Shown here: positions 1 to 14,276 of the stretch, in pieces | How positions within the stretch are numbered: position 1 is the stretch's first letter | Layout: every line of letters starts with the position of its first letter | Assembly (NCBI RefSeq): GCF_050947335.1 | Contig: NW_027473628.1 | Coordinates: 1-64,000, forward strand | Direction: 5' to 3' | Source: Megachile rotundata | Taxonomy: Eukaryota; Arthropoda; Insecta; Hymenoptera; Megachilidae | Length of the DNA: 64,000 nt | The notes under the pieces: generated by a model | Told to the model about the DNA's origin: nothing | What the model saw: only the letters and a program-made list of their open reading frames with translations | Databases searched by the model: none | Program-made: the position numbers and the translations under genes

Positions 1-581
1 GTAATTGTCGTTCTATCGATCATATCTGCATAATATGGTTAATAATATGAGTTAGATTGATAATGGTGAGTGTAATAAATATAGTAATTGTCGTTCTATC
101 GCTCATATAAGCACAATATGGCTAATAATATGAGTTAGATTGATAATAATAAGAGTAATAAGTATAGTAATTGTCGTTATATCGATCATATAACCATAAT
201 ATGGTTAATAGCATGAGTTAGATTGATAATAATAAGAGTAATGAGTATAGTAATTGTCGTTCTATCGATCATATCTGCATAATATGGTTAATAATATGAG
301 TTAGATTGATAATAGTGAGTGTAATAAATATAGTAATTGTCGTTCTATCGCTCATATAAGCACAATATGGCTAATAATATGAGTTAGATTGATAATAATA
401 AGAGTAATAAGTATAGTAATTGTCGTTATATCGATCATATAACCATAATATGGTTAATAGCATGAGTTAGATTGATAATAATAAGAGTAATGAGTATAGT
501 AATTGTCGTTCTATCGATCATATCTGCATAATATGGTTAATAATATGAGTTAGATTGATAATAGTGAGTGTAATAAATATA
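1..581 (+). repeat. 3-monomer (249-bp) higher-order repeat, 2.3 copies
   Basis: Bases 1-249 and 250-498 are the same three-monomer sequence, and 499-581 begins a third copy. The order is a monomer with CATATCTGC and the GTGAGTG tail, one with ATCGCTCATATAAGCACA, and one with TTATATCGAT, CATATAACC and TAATAGCATG. Bases 1-249 and 250-498 differ at one position that I found, G at 65 against A at 314. The third copy then changes to a CTCTTATAAGC monomer at 582. The same three-monomer run is also present near 3.82-4.15, 8.80-9.13 and 12.95-13.28 kb, so it belongs to the larger repeats of this half of the window. Confidence 0.93.
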
Positions 582-3500
582 GTAATTGTCGTTCTATCGC
601 TCTTATAAGCACAATATGGTTAATAATATGAGTTAGATTGATAATTATAAGAGTAATAAGTATAGTAGTTGTCGTTCTATCGATCATATATGCATAATAT
701 GGTTAATAATATGAGTTAGATTGATAATAGTAAATGTAATAAGTATAGTGAATGTCGTTCTATCGATCATATCAGCATAATATGGGTAATAATATGAGTT
801 GGATTGATAATAATAAGAGTAATGAGTATAGTAATTGTAGTTCTATCGATCATATAAGCATAATATGGCTAATAATATGAGTAAGATTCATAATAATAAG
901 AGTAATAAGTATAGTAATTGTCGTTCTATCGATCATTTAAGCATTATATGGGGAATAATATGAGTTGGGTTGATAAAAATAAGAATAATAAGTATAGTAA
1001 TTGTCGTTCTATCGATCATATAAGCATAATATGGCTAATAATATGAGTTAGGTTGATAATAACAAGAGTAATAAGTATAGTAAATGTCGTGCTATCGATC
1101 ATATCTGCATAATATGGTTAATAATATGAGTTAGATTGATAATAGTGAGTGTAATAAGTATAGTAATTGTCGTTCTGTCGATCATATTAGCATAATATGG
1201 TTAACAAAATGAGTTAGATTGATAATAATAAGAGTAATAAGTATAGTATTTGTCGTTCTATCGATCATATAAGCATAATATGGCTAATAATACGAGTTAG
1301 ATTGATAATAATAAGAGTAATGACTATAGTGATTGTAGTTCTATCGATCATATCTGCATAATATGGTTAATAATATGAGTTAGATTGATAATAATAAGAG
1401 TAATAAGTATAGTAATTGTCGTTATATCGATCATATAACCATAATATGGCTAAGAGCATGAGTTAGATTGATAATAATAAGAGTAATGAGTATAGTAATT
1501 GTCATTCTATCGATCATATCTGCATAATATGGTTAATAATATGAGTTAGATTGATAATAGTGAGTGTAATAAATATAGTAATTGTCGTTCTATCGCTCAT
1601 ATAAGCACAATATGGCTAATAATATGAGTTAGATTGATAATAATAAGAGTAATAAGTATAGTAATTGTCGTTCTATCGATCATATAAGCATAATATGGCT
1701 AATAATATGAGTTAGATTGATAATAATAAGTGTAATAAGTATAGTAATTGTCGTTCTATCGATCATAATTGCATAATATGGTTAATAATATGAATTAGAT
1801 TGATAATAATAAGAGAAATGAGTATAGTAATTGTCGTACTATCGATCAGATAAGCATAACATGGCTAATAATATGAGTCAGATTGATAATAATAAGTGTA
1901 ATAAGTCTAGTAATTGTCGTTCTATCGATCATACCTGCATAATATGGTTAATAATATGAGTTAGATTCATAACAATAAGAGTAATGAGTATAGTAATTGT
2001 CGTACTATCGATCATATAAGCATAATATGGCTTATAATGTGAGTTAGATTGATAATAGTGAGTGCAATAAATATAGTCATTGTCGTTCTATCGCTCATAT
2101 AAGCACAATATGGCTAATAATATGAGTTAGATTGATAATTATAAGAGTAATAAGTATAGTAATTGTCGTTCTATCGATCATTTAAGCATAATATGGCTAA
2201 TAATATGAGTTAGATTGATAACAGTGAGTGTAATAAGTATAGTGAATGTCGTTCTATCGATCATATCAGCATAATATGGGTAATAATATGAGTAGGATTG
2301 ATAATAATAAGAGTAATGAGTATAGTAATTGTAGTTCTATCGATCATTTAAGCATAATATGGCTAATAATATGAGTTAGATTGATAAAAATAAGAGTAAT
2401 GAGTATAGTGATTGTAGTTCTATCGATCATATCTGCATAATATGGTTAATAATATGAGTTAGATTGATAATAATAAGAGTAATAAGTATAGTATTTGTCG
2501 TTCTATCGATCATATAAGCATAATATGGCTAATAATATGAGTTAGATTGATAATAATAAGTGTAATAAGTATAGTAATTGTCGTTCTATCGATCATAATT
2601 GCATAATATGGTTAATAATATGAGTTAGATTCATAACAATAAGAGTAATGAGTATAGTAATTGTCGTACTATCGATCATATAAGCATAATATGGCTTATA
2701 ATGTGAGTTAGATTGATAATAGTGAGTGCAATAAATATAGTCATTGTCGTTCTATCGCTCATATAAGCACAATATGGCTAATAATATGAGTTAGATTGAT
2801 AATTATAAGAGTAATAAGTATAGTAATTGTCGTTCTTTCGATCATTTAAGCATAATATGGCTAATAATATGAGTTAGATTGATAACAGTGAGTGTAATAA
2901 GTATAGTGAATGTCGTTCTATCGATCATATCAGCATAATATGGTTAATAATATGAGTTAGATTGATAATAATAAGAGTAATAAGTATAGTAATTGTCGTT
3001 CTATCGATCATATATGCATAATATGGTTAATAATATGAGTTAGATTGATAATACTGAGTGTAATAAGTATAGTGAATGTCGTTCTATCGATCATATCAGC
3101 ATAATATGGCTAATAATATGAGTTAGATTCATAATAATAAGAGTAATAATTATAGTAATTGTCGTTCTATCGATCATATAAGCATAATAGGGCTAATAAT
3201 ATGAGTTAGATTGATAATAATAAGAGTAATAAGTATAGTAATTGTCGTTCTATCGATCATATCTGCATAATATGGTTAATAATATGAGTTAGATTGATAA
3301 TATTATGAGTAATAAGTATAGTAATTGTCGTTATATCGATCATATAACCATAATATGGCTAATAGCATGAGTTAGATTGATAATAATAAGAGTAATGAGT
3401 ATAGTAATTGTCGTTCTATCTATCATATCTGCATAATATGGGTAATAATATGAGTTAGATTCATAATAATAAGAGTAATAAGTACAGTAATTGTCGTTCT

Positions 3501-3818
3501 ATCGATCATATAAGCATAATATGGCTAATAATGTGAGTTAGATTTATAATAATAAGAGTAATAAGTATAGTAATTGTCGTTCTATCGATCATATAAGCAC
3601 AATATGGCTAATAATATGAGTTAGATTGATAATAATAAGAGTAATAAGTATAGTAATTGTCGTTCTATCGATCATATCTCCATAATATGGTTAATAATAT
3701 GAGTTAGATTGATAATATTATGAGTAATAAGTATAGTAATTGTCGTTATATCGATCATATAACCATAATATGGCTAATAGCATGAGTTAGATTGATAATA
3801 ATAAGAGTAATGAGTATA
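250..3818 (+). repeat. 43-monomer (3569-bp) HOR, first copy
   Basis: The monomer order from 250 to about 2941 recurs from 3819 to about 6510 at an offset of 3569 bp, or 43 x 83. Diagnostic monomers include CTCTTATAAGCACA at 582 (copy 4151), GTAGTTGTCG at 665, the GGGTTGATAAAAATAAGAA monomer near 970, and the HpaI-type GTTAAC near 1200 (copy 4769). From 2942 to 3818 the block has no counterpart at this offset. It matches instead the run starting at 7922. The unit therefore looks like a mosaic of at least two older pieces. Confidence 0.88.
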
Positions 3819-6510
3819 GTAATTGTCGTTCTATCGATCATATCTGCATAATATGGTTAATAATATGAGTTAGATTGATAATAGTGAGTGTAATAAATAT
3901 AGTAATTGTCGTTCTATCGCTCATATAAGCACAATATGGCTAATAATATGAGTTAGATTGATAATAATAAGAGTAATAAGTATAGTAATTGTCGTTATAT
4001 CGATCATATAACCATAATATGGTTAATAGCATGAGTTAGATTGATAATAATAAGAGTAATGAGTATAGTAATTGTCGTTCTATCGATCATATCTGCATAA
4101 TATGGTTAATAATATGAGTTAGATTGATAATAGTGAGTGTAATAAATATAGTAATTGTCGTTCTATCGCTCTTATAAGCACAATATGGTTAATAATATGA
4201 GTTAGATTGATAATAATAAGAGTGATAAGTATAGTAGTTGTCGTTCTGTCGATCATATATGCATAATATGGTTAATAATATGAGTTAGATTGATAATAGT
4301 AAATGTAATAAGTATAGTGAATGTCGTTCTATCGATCATATCAGCATAATATGGGTAATAATATGAGTTGGATTGATAATAATAAGAGTAATGAGTATAG
4401 TAATTGTAGTTCTATCGATCATATAAGCATAATATGGCTAATAATATGAGTAAGATTCATAATAATAAGAGTAATAAGTATAGTAATTGTCGTTCTATCG
4501 ATCATTTAAGCATTATATGGGGAATAATATGAGTTGGGTTGATAAAAATAAGAATAATAAGTATAGTAATTGTCGTTCTATCGATCATATAAGCATAATA
4601 TGGCTAATAATATGAGTTAGGTTGATAATAACAAGAGTAATAAGTATAGTAAATGTCGTGCTATCGATCATATCTGCATAATATGGTTAATAATATGAGT
4701 TAGATTGATAATAGTGAGTGTAATAAGTATAGTAATTGTCGTTCTGTCGATCATATTAGCATAATATGGTTAACAAAATGAGTTAGATTGATAATAATAA
4801 GAGTAATAAGTATAGTATTTGTCGTTCTATCGATCATATAAGCATAATATGGCTAATAATACGAGTTAGATTGATAATAATAAGAGTAATGACTATAGTG
4901 ATTGTAGTTCTATCGATCATATCTGCATAATATGGTTAATAATATGAGTTAGATTGATAATAATAAGAGTAATAAGTATAGTAATTGTCGTTATATCGAT
5001 CATATAACCATAATATGGCTAAGAGCATGAGTTAGATTGATAATAATAAGAGTAATGAGTATAGTAATTGTCATTCTATCGATCATATCTGCATAATATG
5101 GTTAATAATATGAGTTAGATTGATAATAGTGAGTGTAATAAATATAGTAATTGTCGTTCTATCGCTCATATAAGCACAATATGGCTAATAATATGAGTTA
5201 GATTGATAATAATAAGAGTAATAAGTATAGTAATTGTCGTTCTATCGATCATATAAGCATAATATGGCTAATAATATGAGTTAGATTGATAATAATAAGT
5301 GTAATAAGTATAGTAATTGTCGTTCTATCGATTATAATTGCATAATATGGTTAATAATATGAATTAGATTGATAATAATAAGAGAAATGAGTATAGTAAT
5401 TGTCGTACTATCGATCAGATAAGCATAACATGGCTAATAATATGAGTCAGATTGATAATAATAAGTGTAATAAGTCTAGTAATTGTCGTTCTATCGATCA
5501 TACCTGCATAATATGGTTAATAATATGAGTTAGATTCATAACAATAAGAGTAATGAGTATAGTAATTGTCGTACTATCGATCATATAAGCATAATATGGC
5601 TTATAATGTGAGTTAGATTGATAATAGTGAGTGCAATAAATATAGTCATTGTCGTTCTATCGCTCATATAAGCACAATATGGCTAATAATATGAGTTAGA
5701 TTGATAATTATAAGAGTAATAAGTATAGTAATTGTCGTTCTATCGATCATTTAAGCATAATATGGCTAATAATATGAGTTAGATTGATAACAGTGAGTGT
5801 AATAAGTATAGTGAATGTCGTTCTATCGATCATATCAGCATAATATGGGTAATAATATGAGTAGGATTGATAATAATAAGAGTAATGAGTATAGTAATTG
5901 TAGTTCTATCGATCATTTAAGCATAATATGGCTAATAATATGAGTTAGATTGATAAAAATAAGAGTAATGAGTATAGTGATTGTAGTTCTATCGATCATA
6001 TCTGCATAATATGGTTAATAATATGAGTTAGATTGATAATAATAAGAGTAATAAGTATAGTATTTGTCGTTCTATCGATCATATAAGCATAATATGGCTA
6101 ATAATATGAGTTAGATTGATAATAATAAGTGTAATAAGTATAGTAATTGTCGTTCTATCGATCATAATTGCATAATATGGTTAATAATATGAGTTAGATT
6201 CATAACAATAAGAGTAATGAGTATAGTAATTGTCGTACTATCGATCATATAAGCATAATATGGCTTATAATGTGAGTTAGATTGATAATAGTGAGTGCAA
6301 TAAATATAGTCGTTGTCGTTCTATCGCTCATATAAGCACAATATGGCTAATAATATGAGTTGGATTGATAATTATAAGAGTAATAAGTATAGTAATTGTC
6401 GTTCTTTCGATCATTTAAGCATAATATGGCTAATAATATGAGTTAGATTGATAACAGTGAGTGTAATAAGTATAGTGAATGTCGTTCTATCGATCATATC
6501 AGCATAATAT
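3819..6510 (+). repeat. 43-monomer HOR, second (partial) copy
   Basis: This is the counterpart of 250-2941, almost identical in monomer order. Examples of differences are GTTCTGTCGATC at about 4247 against GTTCTATCGATC at 678, and CGATTATAATTG near 5331 against CGATCATAATTG. The match ends at about 6510, where this copy reads GGGTAATAATATGAGTAGG while the first reads GGTTAATAATATGAGTTAG. Both copies stay exactly in the 83-bp register. Confidence 0.87.
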
Positions 6511-6825
6511 GGGTAATAATATGAGTAGGATTGATAATAATAAGAGTAATGAGTATAGTAATTGTAGTTCTATCGATCATTTAAGCATAATATGGCTAAT
6601 AATATGAGTTAGATTGATAAAAATAAGAGTAATGAGTATAGTGATTGTAGTTCTATCGATCATATCTGCATAATATGGTTAATAATATGAGTTAGATTGA
6701 TAATAATAAGAGTAATAAGTATAGTATTTGTCGTTCTATCGATCATATAAGCATAATATGGCTAATAATATGAGTTAGATTGATAATAATAAGAGTAATA
6801 AGTATAGTAATTGTCGTTCTATCGA
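5509..6825 (+). repeat. 8-monomer (664-bp) local tandem duplication
   Basis: An eight-monomer run is repeated immediately downstream at an offset of 664 bp (8 x 83). It includes the TTCATAACAATAAGAG monomer, the TGTGAGTTAG / GTGAGTGCAATAAATA pair, the AATTATAAGAG monomer and the GATAACAGTGAG monomer. The same duplication lies in the first 43-monomer copy, at about 1940-2941. The corresponding place in the next large copy (about 10.5-11.1 kb) has only one version. It was therefore gained before the 43-monomer duplication, or lost from the copy near 10.5 kb. The second version has GTTCTTTCGATC where the first has GTTCTATCGATC. Confidence 0.82.
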
Positions 6826-7304
6826 CCATTTAAGAATAATATGGCTAATAATATGAGTCAGATTGATAATAATAACAGTAATAAGTATAGTAATTGTCGT
6901 TCTATCGACAATATAAGCATAATATGGCTAATAATATGAGTTAGATTGATAATACTAAGAGTAGTGAGTATAGTAATTCTCGTTCTATCGATCATATAAG
7001 CATAATATGGCTAATAATATGAGTTAGATTGATAATAATGAGAGTAATAAGTATAGTAACTGTCGTTCTATCGATCATATAAGCATAATATGGCTAATAA
7101 TATGAGTTAGAGTGATAATACTAAGAGTAGTGAGTATAGTAATTCTCATTCTATCGATCATATAAGCATAATATGGCTAATAATATGAGTTAGATTGATA
7201 ATAATAAGGGTAATAAGTATAGTAATTGTCGTTCTCTCGATCATATAAGCATAATATGGCTAATAATATGAGTTAAATTGATAATACTAAGAGGAGCGAG
7301 TATA

Positions 7305-10300
7305 GTAATTGTCGTTCTATCGATCATATAAGCATAATATGGCTAATAATATCAGTTAGATTTACAATAATAAGAGTAATAAGTATAGTAATTGTCGTTC
7401 TATCGATCATATAAGCACAATATGGCTAATAATATAAGTTAGATTGATAATAATAAGAGTCATAAGTATAGTAATTGTCGTTCTATCGATCATATCTGCA
7501 TAATATGGTTAATAATATGAGTTAGATTGATAATAGTGAGTGTAATAAATATAGTAATTGTCGTTCTATCGCTCATATAAGCACAATATGGCTAATAATA
7601 TGAGTTAGATTGATAATAATAAGAGTAATAAGTATAGTAATTGTCGTTCTATCGATCATATAAGCATAATATGGCTAATAATATGAGTTAAACTGATAAT
7701 AATAAGTGTAATAAGTATAGTAATTGTCGTTCTATCGATCATAATTGCATAATATGGTTAATAATATGAATTAGATTGATAATAATAAGAGAAATGAGTA
7801 TAGTAATTGTCGTACTATCGATCATATAAGCATAATATGGCTAATAATATGAGTTAGATTGATAATAGTGAGTGTAATAAATATAGTAATTGTCGTTCTA
7901 TCGCTCATATAAGCACAATATGGTTAATAATATGAGTTAGATTGATAATAATAAGAGTAATAAGTATAGTAATTGTCGTTCTATCGATCATATATGCATA
8001 ATATGGTTAATAATATGAGTTAGATTGATAATACTGAGTGTAATAAGTATAGTGAATGTCGTTCTATCGATCATATCAGCATAATATGGCTAATAATATG
8101 AGTTAGATTCATAATAATAAGAGTAATAATTATAGTAATTGTCGTTCTATCGATCATATAAGCATAATAGGGCTAATAATATGAGTTAGATTGATAATAA
8201 TAAGAGTAATAAGTATAGTAATTGTCGTTCTATCGATCATATCTGCATAATATGGTTAATAATATGAGTTAGATTGATAATATTATGAGTAATAAGTATA
8301 GTAATTGTCGTTATATCGATCATATAACCATAATATGGCTAATAGCATGAGTTAGATTGATAATAATAAGAGTAATGAGTATAGTAATTGTCGTTCTATC
8401 TATCATATCTGCATAATATGGGTAATAATATGAGTTAGATTCATAATAATAAGAGTAATAAGTACAGTAATTGTCGTTCTATCGATCATATAAGCATAAT
8501 ATGGCTAATAATGTGAGTTAGATTTATAATAATAAGAGTAATAAGTATAGTAATTGTCGTTCTATCGATCATATAAGCACAATATGGCTAATAATATGAG
8601 TTAGATTGATAATAATAAGAGTAATAAGTATAGTAATTGTCGTTCTATCGATCATATCTCCATAATATGGTTAATAATATGAGTTAGATTGATAATATTA
8701 TGAGTAATAAGTATAGTAATTGTCGTTATATCGATCATATAACCATAATATGGCTAATAGCATGAGTTAGATTGATAATAATAAGAGTAATGAGTATAGT
8801 AATTGTCGTTCTATCGATCATATCTGCATAATATGGTTAATAATATGAGTTAGATTGATAATAGTGAGTGTAATAAATATAGTAATTGTCGTTCTATCGC
8901 TCATATAAGCACAATATGGCTAATAATATGAGTTACATTGATAATAATAAGAGTAATAAGTATAGTAATTGTCGTTATATCGATCATATAACCATAATAT
9001 GGTTAATAGCATGAGTTAGATTGATAATAATAAGAGTAATGAGTATAGTAATTGTCGTTCTATCGATCATATCTGCATAATATGGTTAATAATATGAGTT
9101 AGATTGATAATAGTGAGTGTAATAAATATAGTAATTGTCGTTCTATCGCTCTTATAAGCACAATATGGTTAATAATATGAGTTAGATTGATAATAATAAG
9201 AGTGATAAGTATAGTAGTTGTCGTTCTATCGATCATATATGCATAATATGGTTAATAATATGAGTTAGATTGATAATAGTAAATGTAATAAGTATAGTGA
9301 ATGTCGTTCTATCGATCATATCAGCATAATATGGGTAATAATATGAGTTGGATTGATAATAATAAGAGTAATGAGTATAGTAATTGTAGTTCTATCGATC
9401 ATATAAGCATAATATGGCTAATAATATGAGTAAGATTCATAATAATAAGAGTAATAAGTATAGTAATTGTCGTTCTATCGATCATTTAAGCATTATATGG
9501 GGAATAATATGAGTTGGGTTGATAAAAATAAGAATAATAAGTATAGTAATTGTCGTTCTATCGATCATATAAGCATAATATGGCTAATAATATGAGTTAG
9601 GTTGATAATAACAAGAGTAATAAGTATAGTAAATGTCGTGCTATCGATCATATCTGCATAATATGGTTAATAATATGAGTTAGATGGATAATAGTGAGTG
9701 TAATAAGTATAGTAATTGTCGTTCTGTCGACCATATTAGCATAATATGGTTAATAAAATGAGTTAGATTGATAATAATAAGAGTAATAAGTATAGTATTT
9801 GTCGTTCTATCGATCATATAAGCATAATATGGCTAATAATACGAGTTAGATTGATAATAATAAGAGTAATGACTATAGTGATTGTAGTTCTATCGATCAT
9901 ATCTGCATAATATGGTTAATAATATGAGTTAGATTGATAATAATAAGAGTAATAAGTATAGTAATTGTCGTTATATCGATCATATAACCATAATATGGCT
10001 AAGAGCATGAGTTAGATTGATAATAATAAGAGTAATGAGTATAGTAATTGTCATTCTATCGATCATATCTGCATAATATGGTTAATAATATGAGTTAGAT
10101 TGATAATAGTGAGTGTAATAAATATAGTAATTGTCGTTCTATCGCTCATATAAGCACAATATGGGTAATAATATGAGTTAGATTGATAATAATAAGAGTA
10201 ATAAGTATAGTAATTGTCGTTCTATCGATCATATAAGCATAATATGGCTAATAATATGAGTTAGATTGATAATAATAAGTGTAATAAGTATAGTAATTGT

Positions 10301-11454
10301 CGTTCTATCGATCATAATTGCATAATATGGTTAATAATATGAATTAGATTGATAATAATAAGAGAAATGAGTATAGTAATTGTCGTACTATCGATCAGAT
10401 AAGCATAACATGGCTAATAATATGAGTCAGATTGATAATAATAAGTGTAATAAGTCTAGTAATTGTCGTTCTATCGATCATACCTGCATAATATGGTTAA
10501 TAATATGAGTTAGATTGATAACAATAAGAGTAATGAGTATAGTAATTGTCGTACTATCGATCATATAAGCATAATATGGCTTATAATGTGAGTTAGATTG
10601 ATAATAGTGAGTGCAATAAATATAGTCATTGTCGTTCTATCGCTCATATAAGCACAATATGGCTAATAATATGAGTTAGATTGATAATTATAAGAGTAAT
10701 AAGTATAGTAATTGTCGTTCTATCGATCATTTAAGCATAATATGGCTAATAATATGAGTTAGATTGATAACAGTGAGTGTAATAAGTATAGTGAATGTCG
10801 TTCTATCGATCATATCAGCATAATATGGGTAATAATATGAGTAGGATTGATAATAATAAGAGTAATGAGTATAGTAATTGTAGTTCTATCGATCATTTAA
10901 GCATAATATGGCTAATAATATGAGTTAGATTGATAAAAATAAGAGTAATGAGTATAGTGATTGTAGTTCTATCGATCATATCTGCATAATATGGTTAATA
11001 ATATGAGTTAGATTGATAATAATAAGAGTAATAAGTATAGTATTTGTCGTTCTATCGATCATATAAGCATAATATGGCTAATAATATGAGTTAGATTGAT
11101 AATAATAAGAGTAATAAGTATAGTAATTGTCGTTCTATCGATCATTTAAGCATAATATGGCTAATAATATGAGTCAGATTGATAATAATAACAGTAATAA
11201 GTATAGTAATTGTCGTTCTATCGACAATATAAGCATAATATGGCTAATAATATGAGTTAGATTGATAATACTAAGAGTAGTGAGTATAGTAATTCTCGTT
11301 CTATTGATCATATAAGCATAATATGGCTAATAATATGAGTTAGATTGATAATAATGAGAGTAATAAGTATAGTAACTGTCGTTCTATCGATCATATAAGC
11401 ATAATATGGCTAATAATATGAGTTAGAGTGATAATACTAAGAGGAGTGAGTATA
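7305..11454 (+). repeat. 50-monomer (4150-bp) HOR, first copy
   Basis: The run from 7305 recurs from 11455 at an offset of 4150 bp (50 x 83). Shared markers are ATATCAGTTAGATTTACAAT, the AATATAAGTTAG / AGAGTCATAAG monomer (7388, copy 11538), GCATAATAGGG (8135, 12285), CTCTTATAAGCACA (9131, 13281) and GTCGAC (9726, 13876). This unit overlaps the 60-monomer copy above. The two periods describe the same DNA compared with different partners. Confidence 0.87.
7922..11122 (+). repeat. 60-monomer-offset copy of 2.94-6.8 kb
   Basis: From 7922 the sequence follows 2942 onward at an offset of 4980 bp (60 x 83). The GCATAATAGGG monomer at 3155 recurs at 8135, and CTCTTATAAGCACA at 4151 recurs at 9131. 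After about 10.5 kb the offset drops by 664 bp to 4316, because the 8-monomer duplication is single here. A new variant marks this copy: GTTCTGTCGACC, creating GTCGAC at 9726, where the earlier copies have GTTCTGTCGATC. The GTTAAC seen near 1200 and 4769 is GTTAAT here. Confidence 0.85.
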
Positions 11455-14027
11455 GTAATTGTCGTTCTATCGATCATATAAGCATAATATGGCTAATAAT
11501 ATCAGTTAGATTTACAATAATAAGAGTAATAAGTATAGTAATTGTCGTTCTATCGATCATATAAGCACAATATGGCTAATAATATAAGTTAGATTGATAA
11601 TAATAAGAGTCATAAGTATAGTAATTGTCGTTCTATCGATCATATCTGCATAATATGGTTAATAATATGAGTTAGATTGATAATAGTGAGTGTAATAAAT
11701 ATAGTAATTGTCGTTCTATCGCTCATATAAGCACAATATGGCTAATAATATGAGTTAGATTGATAATAATAAGAGTAATAAGTATAGTAATTGTCGTTCT
11801 ATCGATCATATAAGCATAATATGGCTAATAATATGAGTTAGATGAATAATAATAAGTGTAATAAGTATAGTAATTGTCGTTTTATCGATCATAATTGCAT
11901 AATATGGTTAATAATATGAATTAGATTGATAATAATAAGAGAAATGAGTATAGTAATTGTCGTACTATCGATCATATAAGCATAATATGGCTAATAATAT
12001 GAGTTAGATTGATAATAGTGAGTGTAATAAATATAGTAATTGTCGTTCTATCGCTCATATAAGCACAATATGGTTAATAATATGAGTTAGATTGATAATA
12101 ATAAGAGTAATAAGTATAGTAATTGTCGTTCGATCGATCATATATGCATAATATGGTTAATAATATGAGTTAGATTGATAATAGTGAGTGTAATAAGTAT
12201 AGTGAATGTCGTTCTATCGATCATATCAGCATAATATGGCTAATAATATGAGTTAGATTCATAATAATAAGAATAATAAGTATAGTAATTGTCGTTCTAT
12301 CGATCATATAAGCATAATAGGGCTAATAATATGAGTTAGATTGATAATAATAAGAGTAATAAGTATAGTAATTGTCGTTCTATCGATCATATCTGCATAA
12401 TATGGTTAATAATATGAGTTAGATTGATAATATTATGAGTAATAAGTATAGTAATTGTCGTTATATCGATCATATAACCATAATATGGCTAATAGCATGA
12501 GTTAGATTGATAATAATAAGAGTAATGAGTATAGTAATTGTCGTTCTATCTATCATATCTGCATAATATGGGTAATAATATGAGTTAGATTCATAATAAT
12601 AAGAGTAATAAGTACAGTAATTGTCGTTCTATCGATCATATAAGCATAATATGGCTAATAATGTGAGTTAGATTTATAATAATAAGAGTAATAAGTATAG
12701 TAATTGTCGTTCTATCGATCATATAAGCACAATATGGCTAATAATATGAGTTAGATTGATAATAATAAGAGTAATAAGTATAGTAATTGTCGTTCTATTG
12801 ATCATATCTGCATAATATGGTTAATAATATGAGTTAGATTGATAATATTATGAGTAATAAGTATAGTAATTGTCGTTATATCGATCATATAACCATAATA
12901 TGGCTAATAGCATGAGTTAGATTGATAATAATAAGAGTAATGAGTATAGTAATTGTCGTTCTATCGATCATATCTGCATAATATGGTTAATAATATGAGT
13001 TAGATTGATAATAGAGAGTGTAATAAATATAGTAATTGTCGTTCTATCGCTCATATAAGCACAATATGGCTAATAATATGAGTTACATTGATAATAATAA
13101 GAGTAATAAGTATAGTAATTGTCGTTATATCGATCATATAACCATAATATGGTTAATAGCATGAGTTAGATTGATAATAATAAGAGTAATGAGTATAGTA
13201 ATTGTCGTTCTATCGATCATATCTGCATAATATGGTTAATAATATGAGTTAGATTGATAATAGTGAGTGTAATAAATATAGTAATTGTCGTTCTATCGCT
13301 CTTATAAGCACAATATGGTTAATAATATGAGTTAGATTGATAATAATAAGAGTGATAAGTATAGTAGTTGTCGTTCTATCGATCATATATGCATAATATG
13401 GATAATAATATGAGTTAGATTGATAATAGTAAATGTAATAAGTATAGTGAATGTCGTTCTATCGATCATATCAGCATAATATGGGTAATAATATGAGTTG
13501 GATTGATAATAATAAGAGTAATGAGTATAGTAATTGTAGTTCTATCGATCATATAAGCATAATATGGCTAATAATATGAGTAAGATTCATAATAATAAGA
13601 GTAATAAGTATAGTAATTGTCGTTCTATCGATCATTTAAGCATTATATGGGGAATAATATGAGTTGGGTTGATAAAAATAAGAATAATAAGTATAGTAAT
13701 TGTCGTTCTATCGATCATATAAGCATAATATGGCTAATAATATGAGTTAGGTTGATAATAACAAGAGTAATAAGTATAGTAAATGTCGTGCTATCGATCA
13801 TATCTGCATAATATGGTTAATAATATGAGTTAGATGGATAATAGTGAGTGTAATAAGTATAGTAATTGTCGTTCTGTCGACCATATTAGCATAATATGGT
13901 TAATAAAATGAGTTAGATTGATAATAATAAGAGTAATAAGTATAGTATTTGTCGTTCTATCGATCATATAAGCATAATATGGCTAATAATACGAGTTAGA
14001 TTGATAATAATAAGAGTAATGAGTATA
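11455..14027 (+). repeat. 50-monomer HOR, second (partial) copy
   Basis: This follows 7305-9877 at an offset of 4150 bp. It has its own private changes, for example TTAGATGAATAATAATAAG near 11839, GTTCGATCGATC near 12128, AATAGAGAGTG near 13012 and GGATAATAATATG near 13399. The match is broken at 14028 by one extra monomer, GTAATTGTAGTTC with CATTTAAGC and the AGAGCAATGAG tail. Beyond that the left block continues at an offset of 4233 bp (51 monomers). This is a clean example of gain of exactly one monomer. Confidence 0.87.
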
Positions 14028-14276
14028 GTAATTGTAGTTCTATCGATCATTTAAGCATAATATGGCTAATAATATGAGTTAGATTGATAATAATAAGAGC
14101 AATGAGTATAGTGATTGTAGTTCTATCGATCATATCTGCATAATATGGTTAATAATATGAGTTAGATTGATAATAATAAGAGTAATAAGTATAGTAATTG
14201 TCGTTATATCGATCATATAACCATAATATGGCTAAGAGCATGAGTTAGATTGATAATAATAAGAGTAATGAGTATA

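Noticed and set aside
21..37. CATAT/ATATG dyad as a transcription terminator or hairpin RNA
   Set aside because: The stem is only 5 A/T-rich pairs with a 7-nt loop, too weak to be a terminator. It is kept only as a possible protein-binding dyad.
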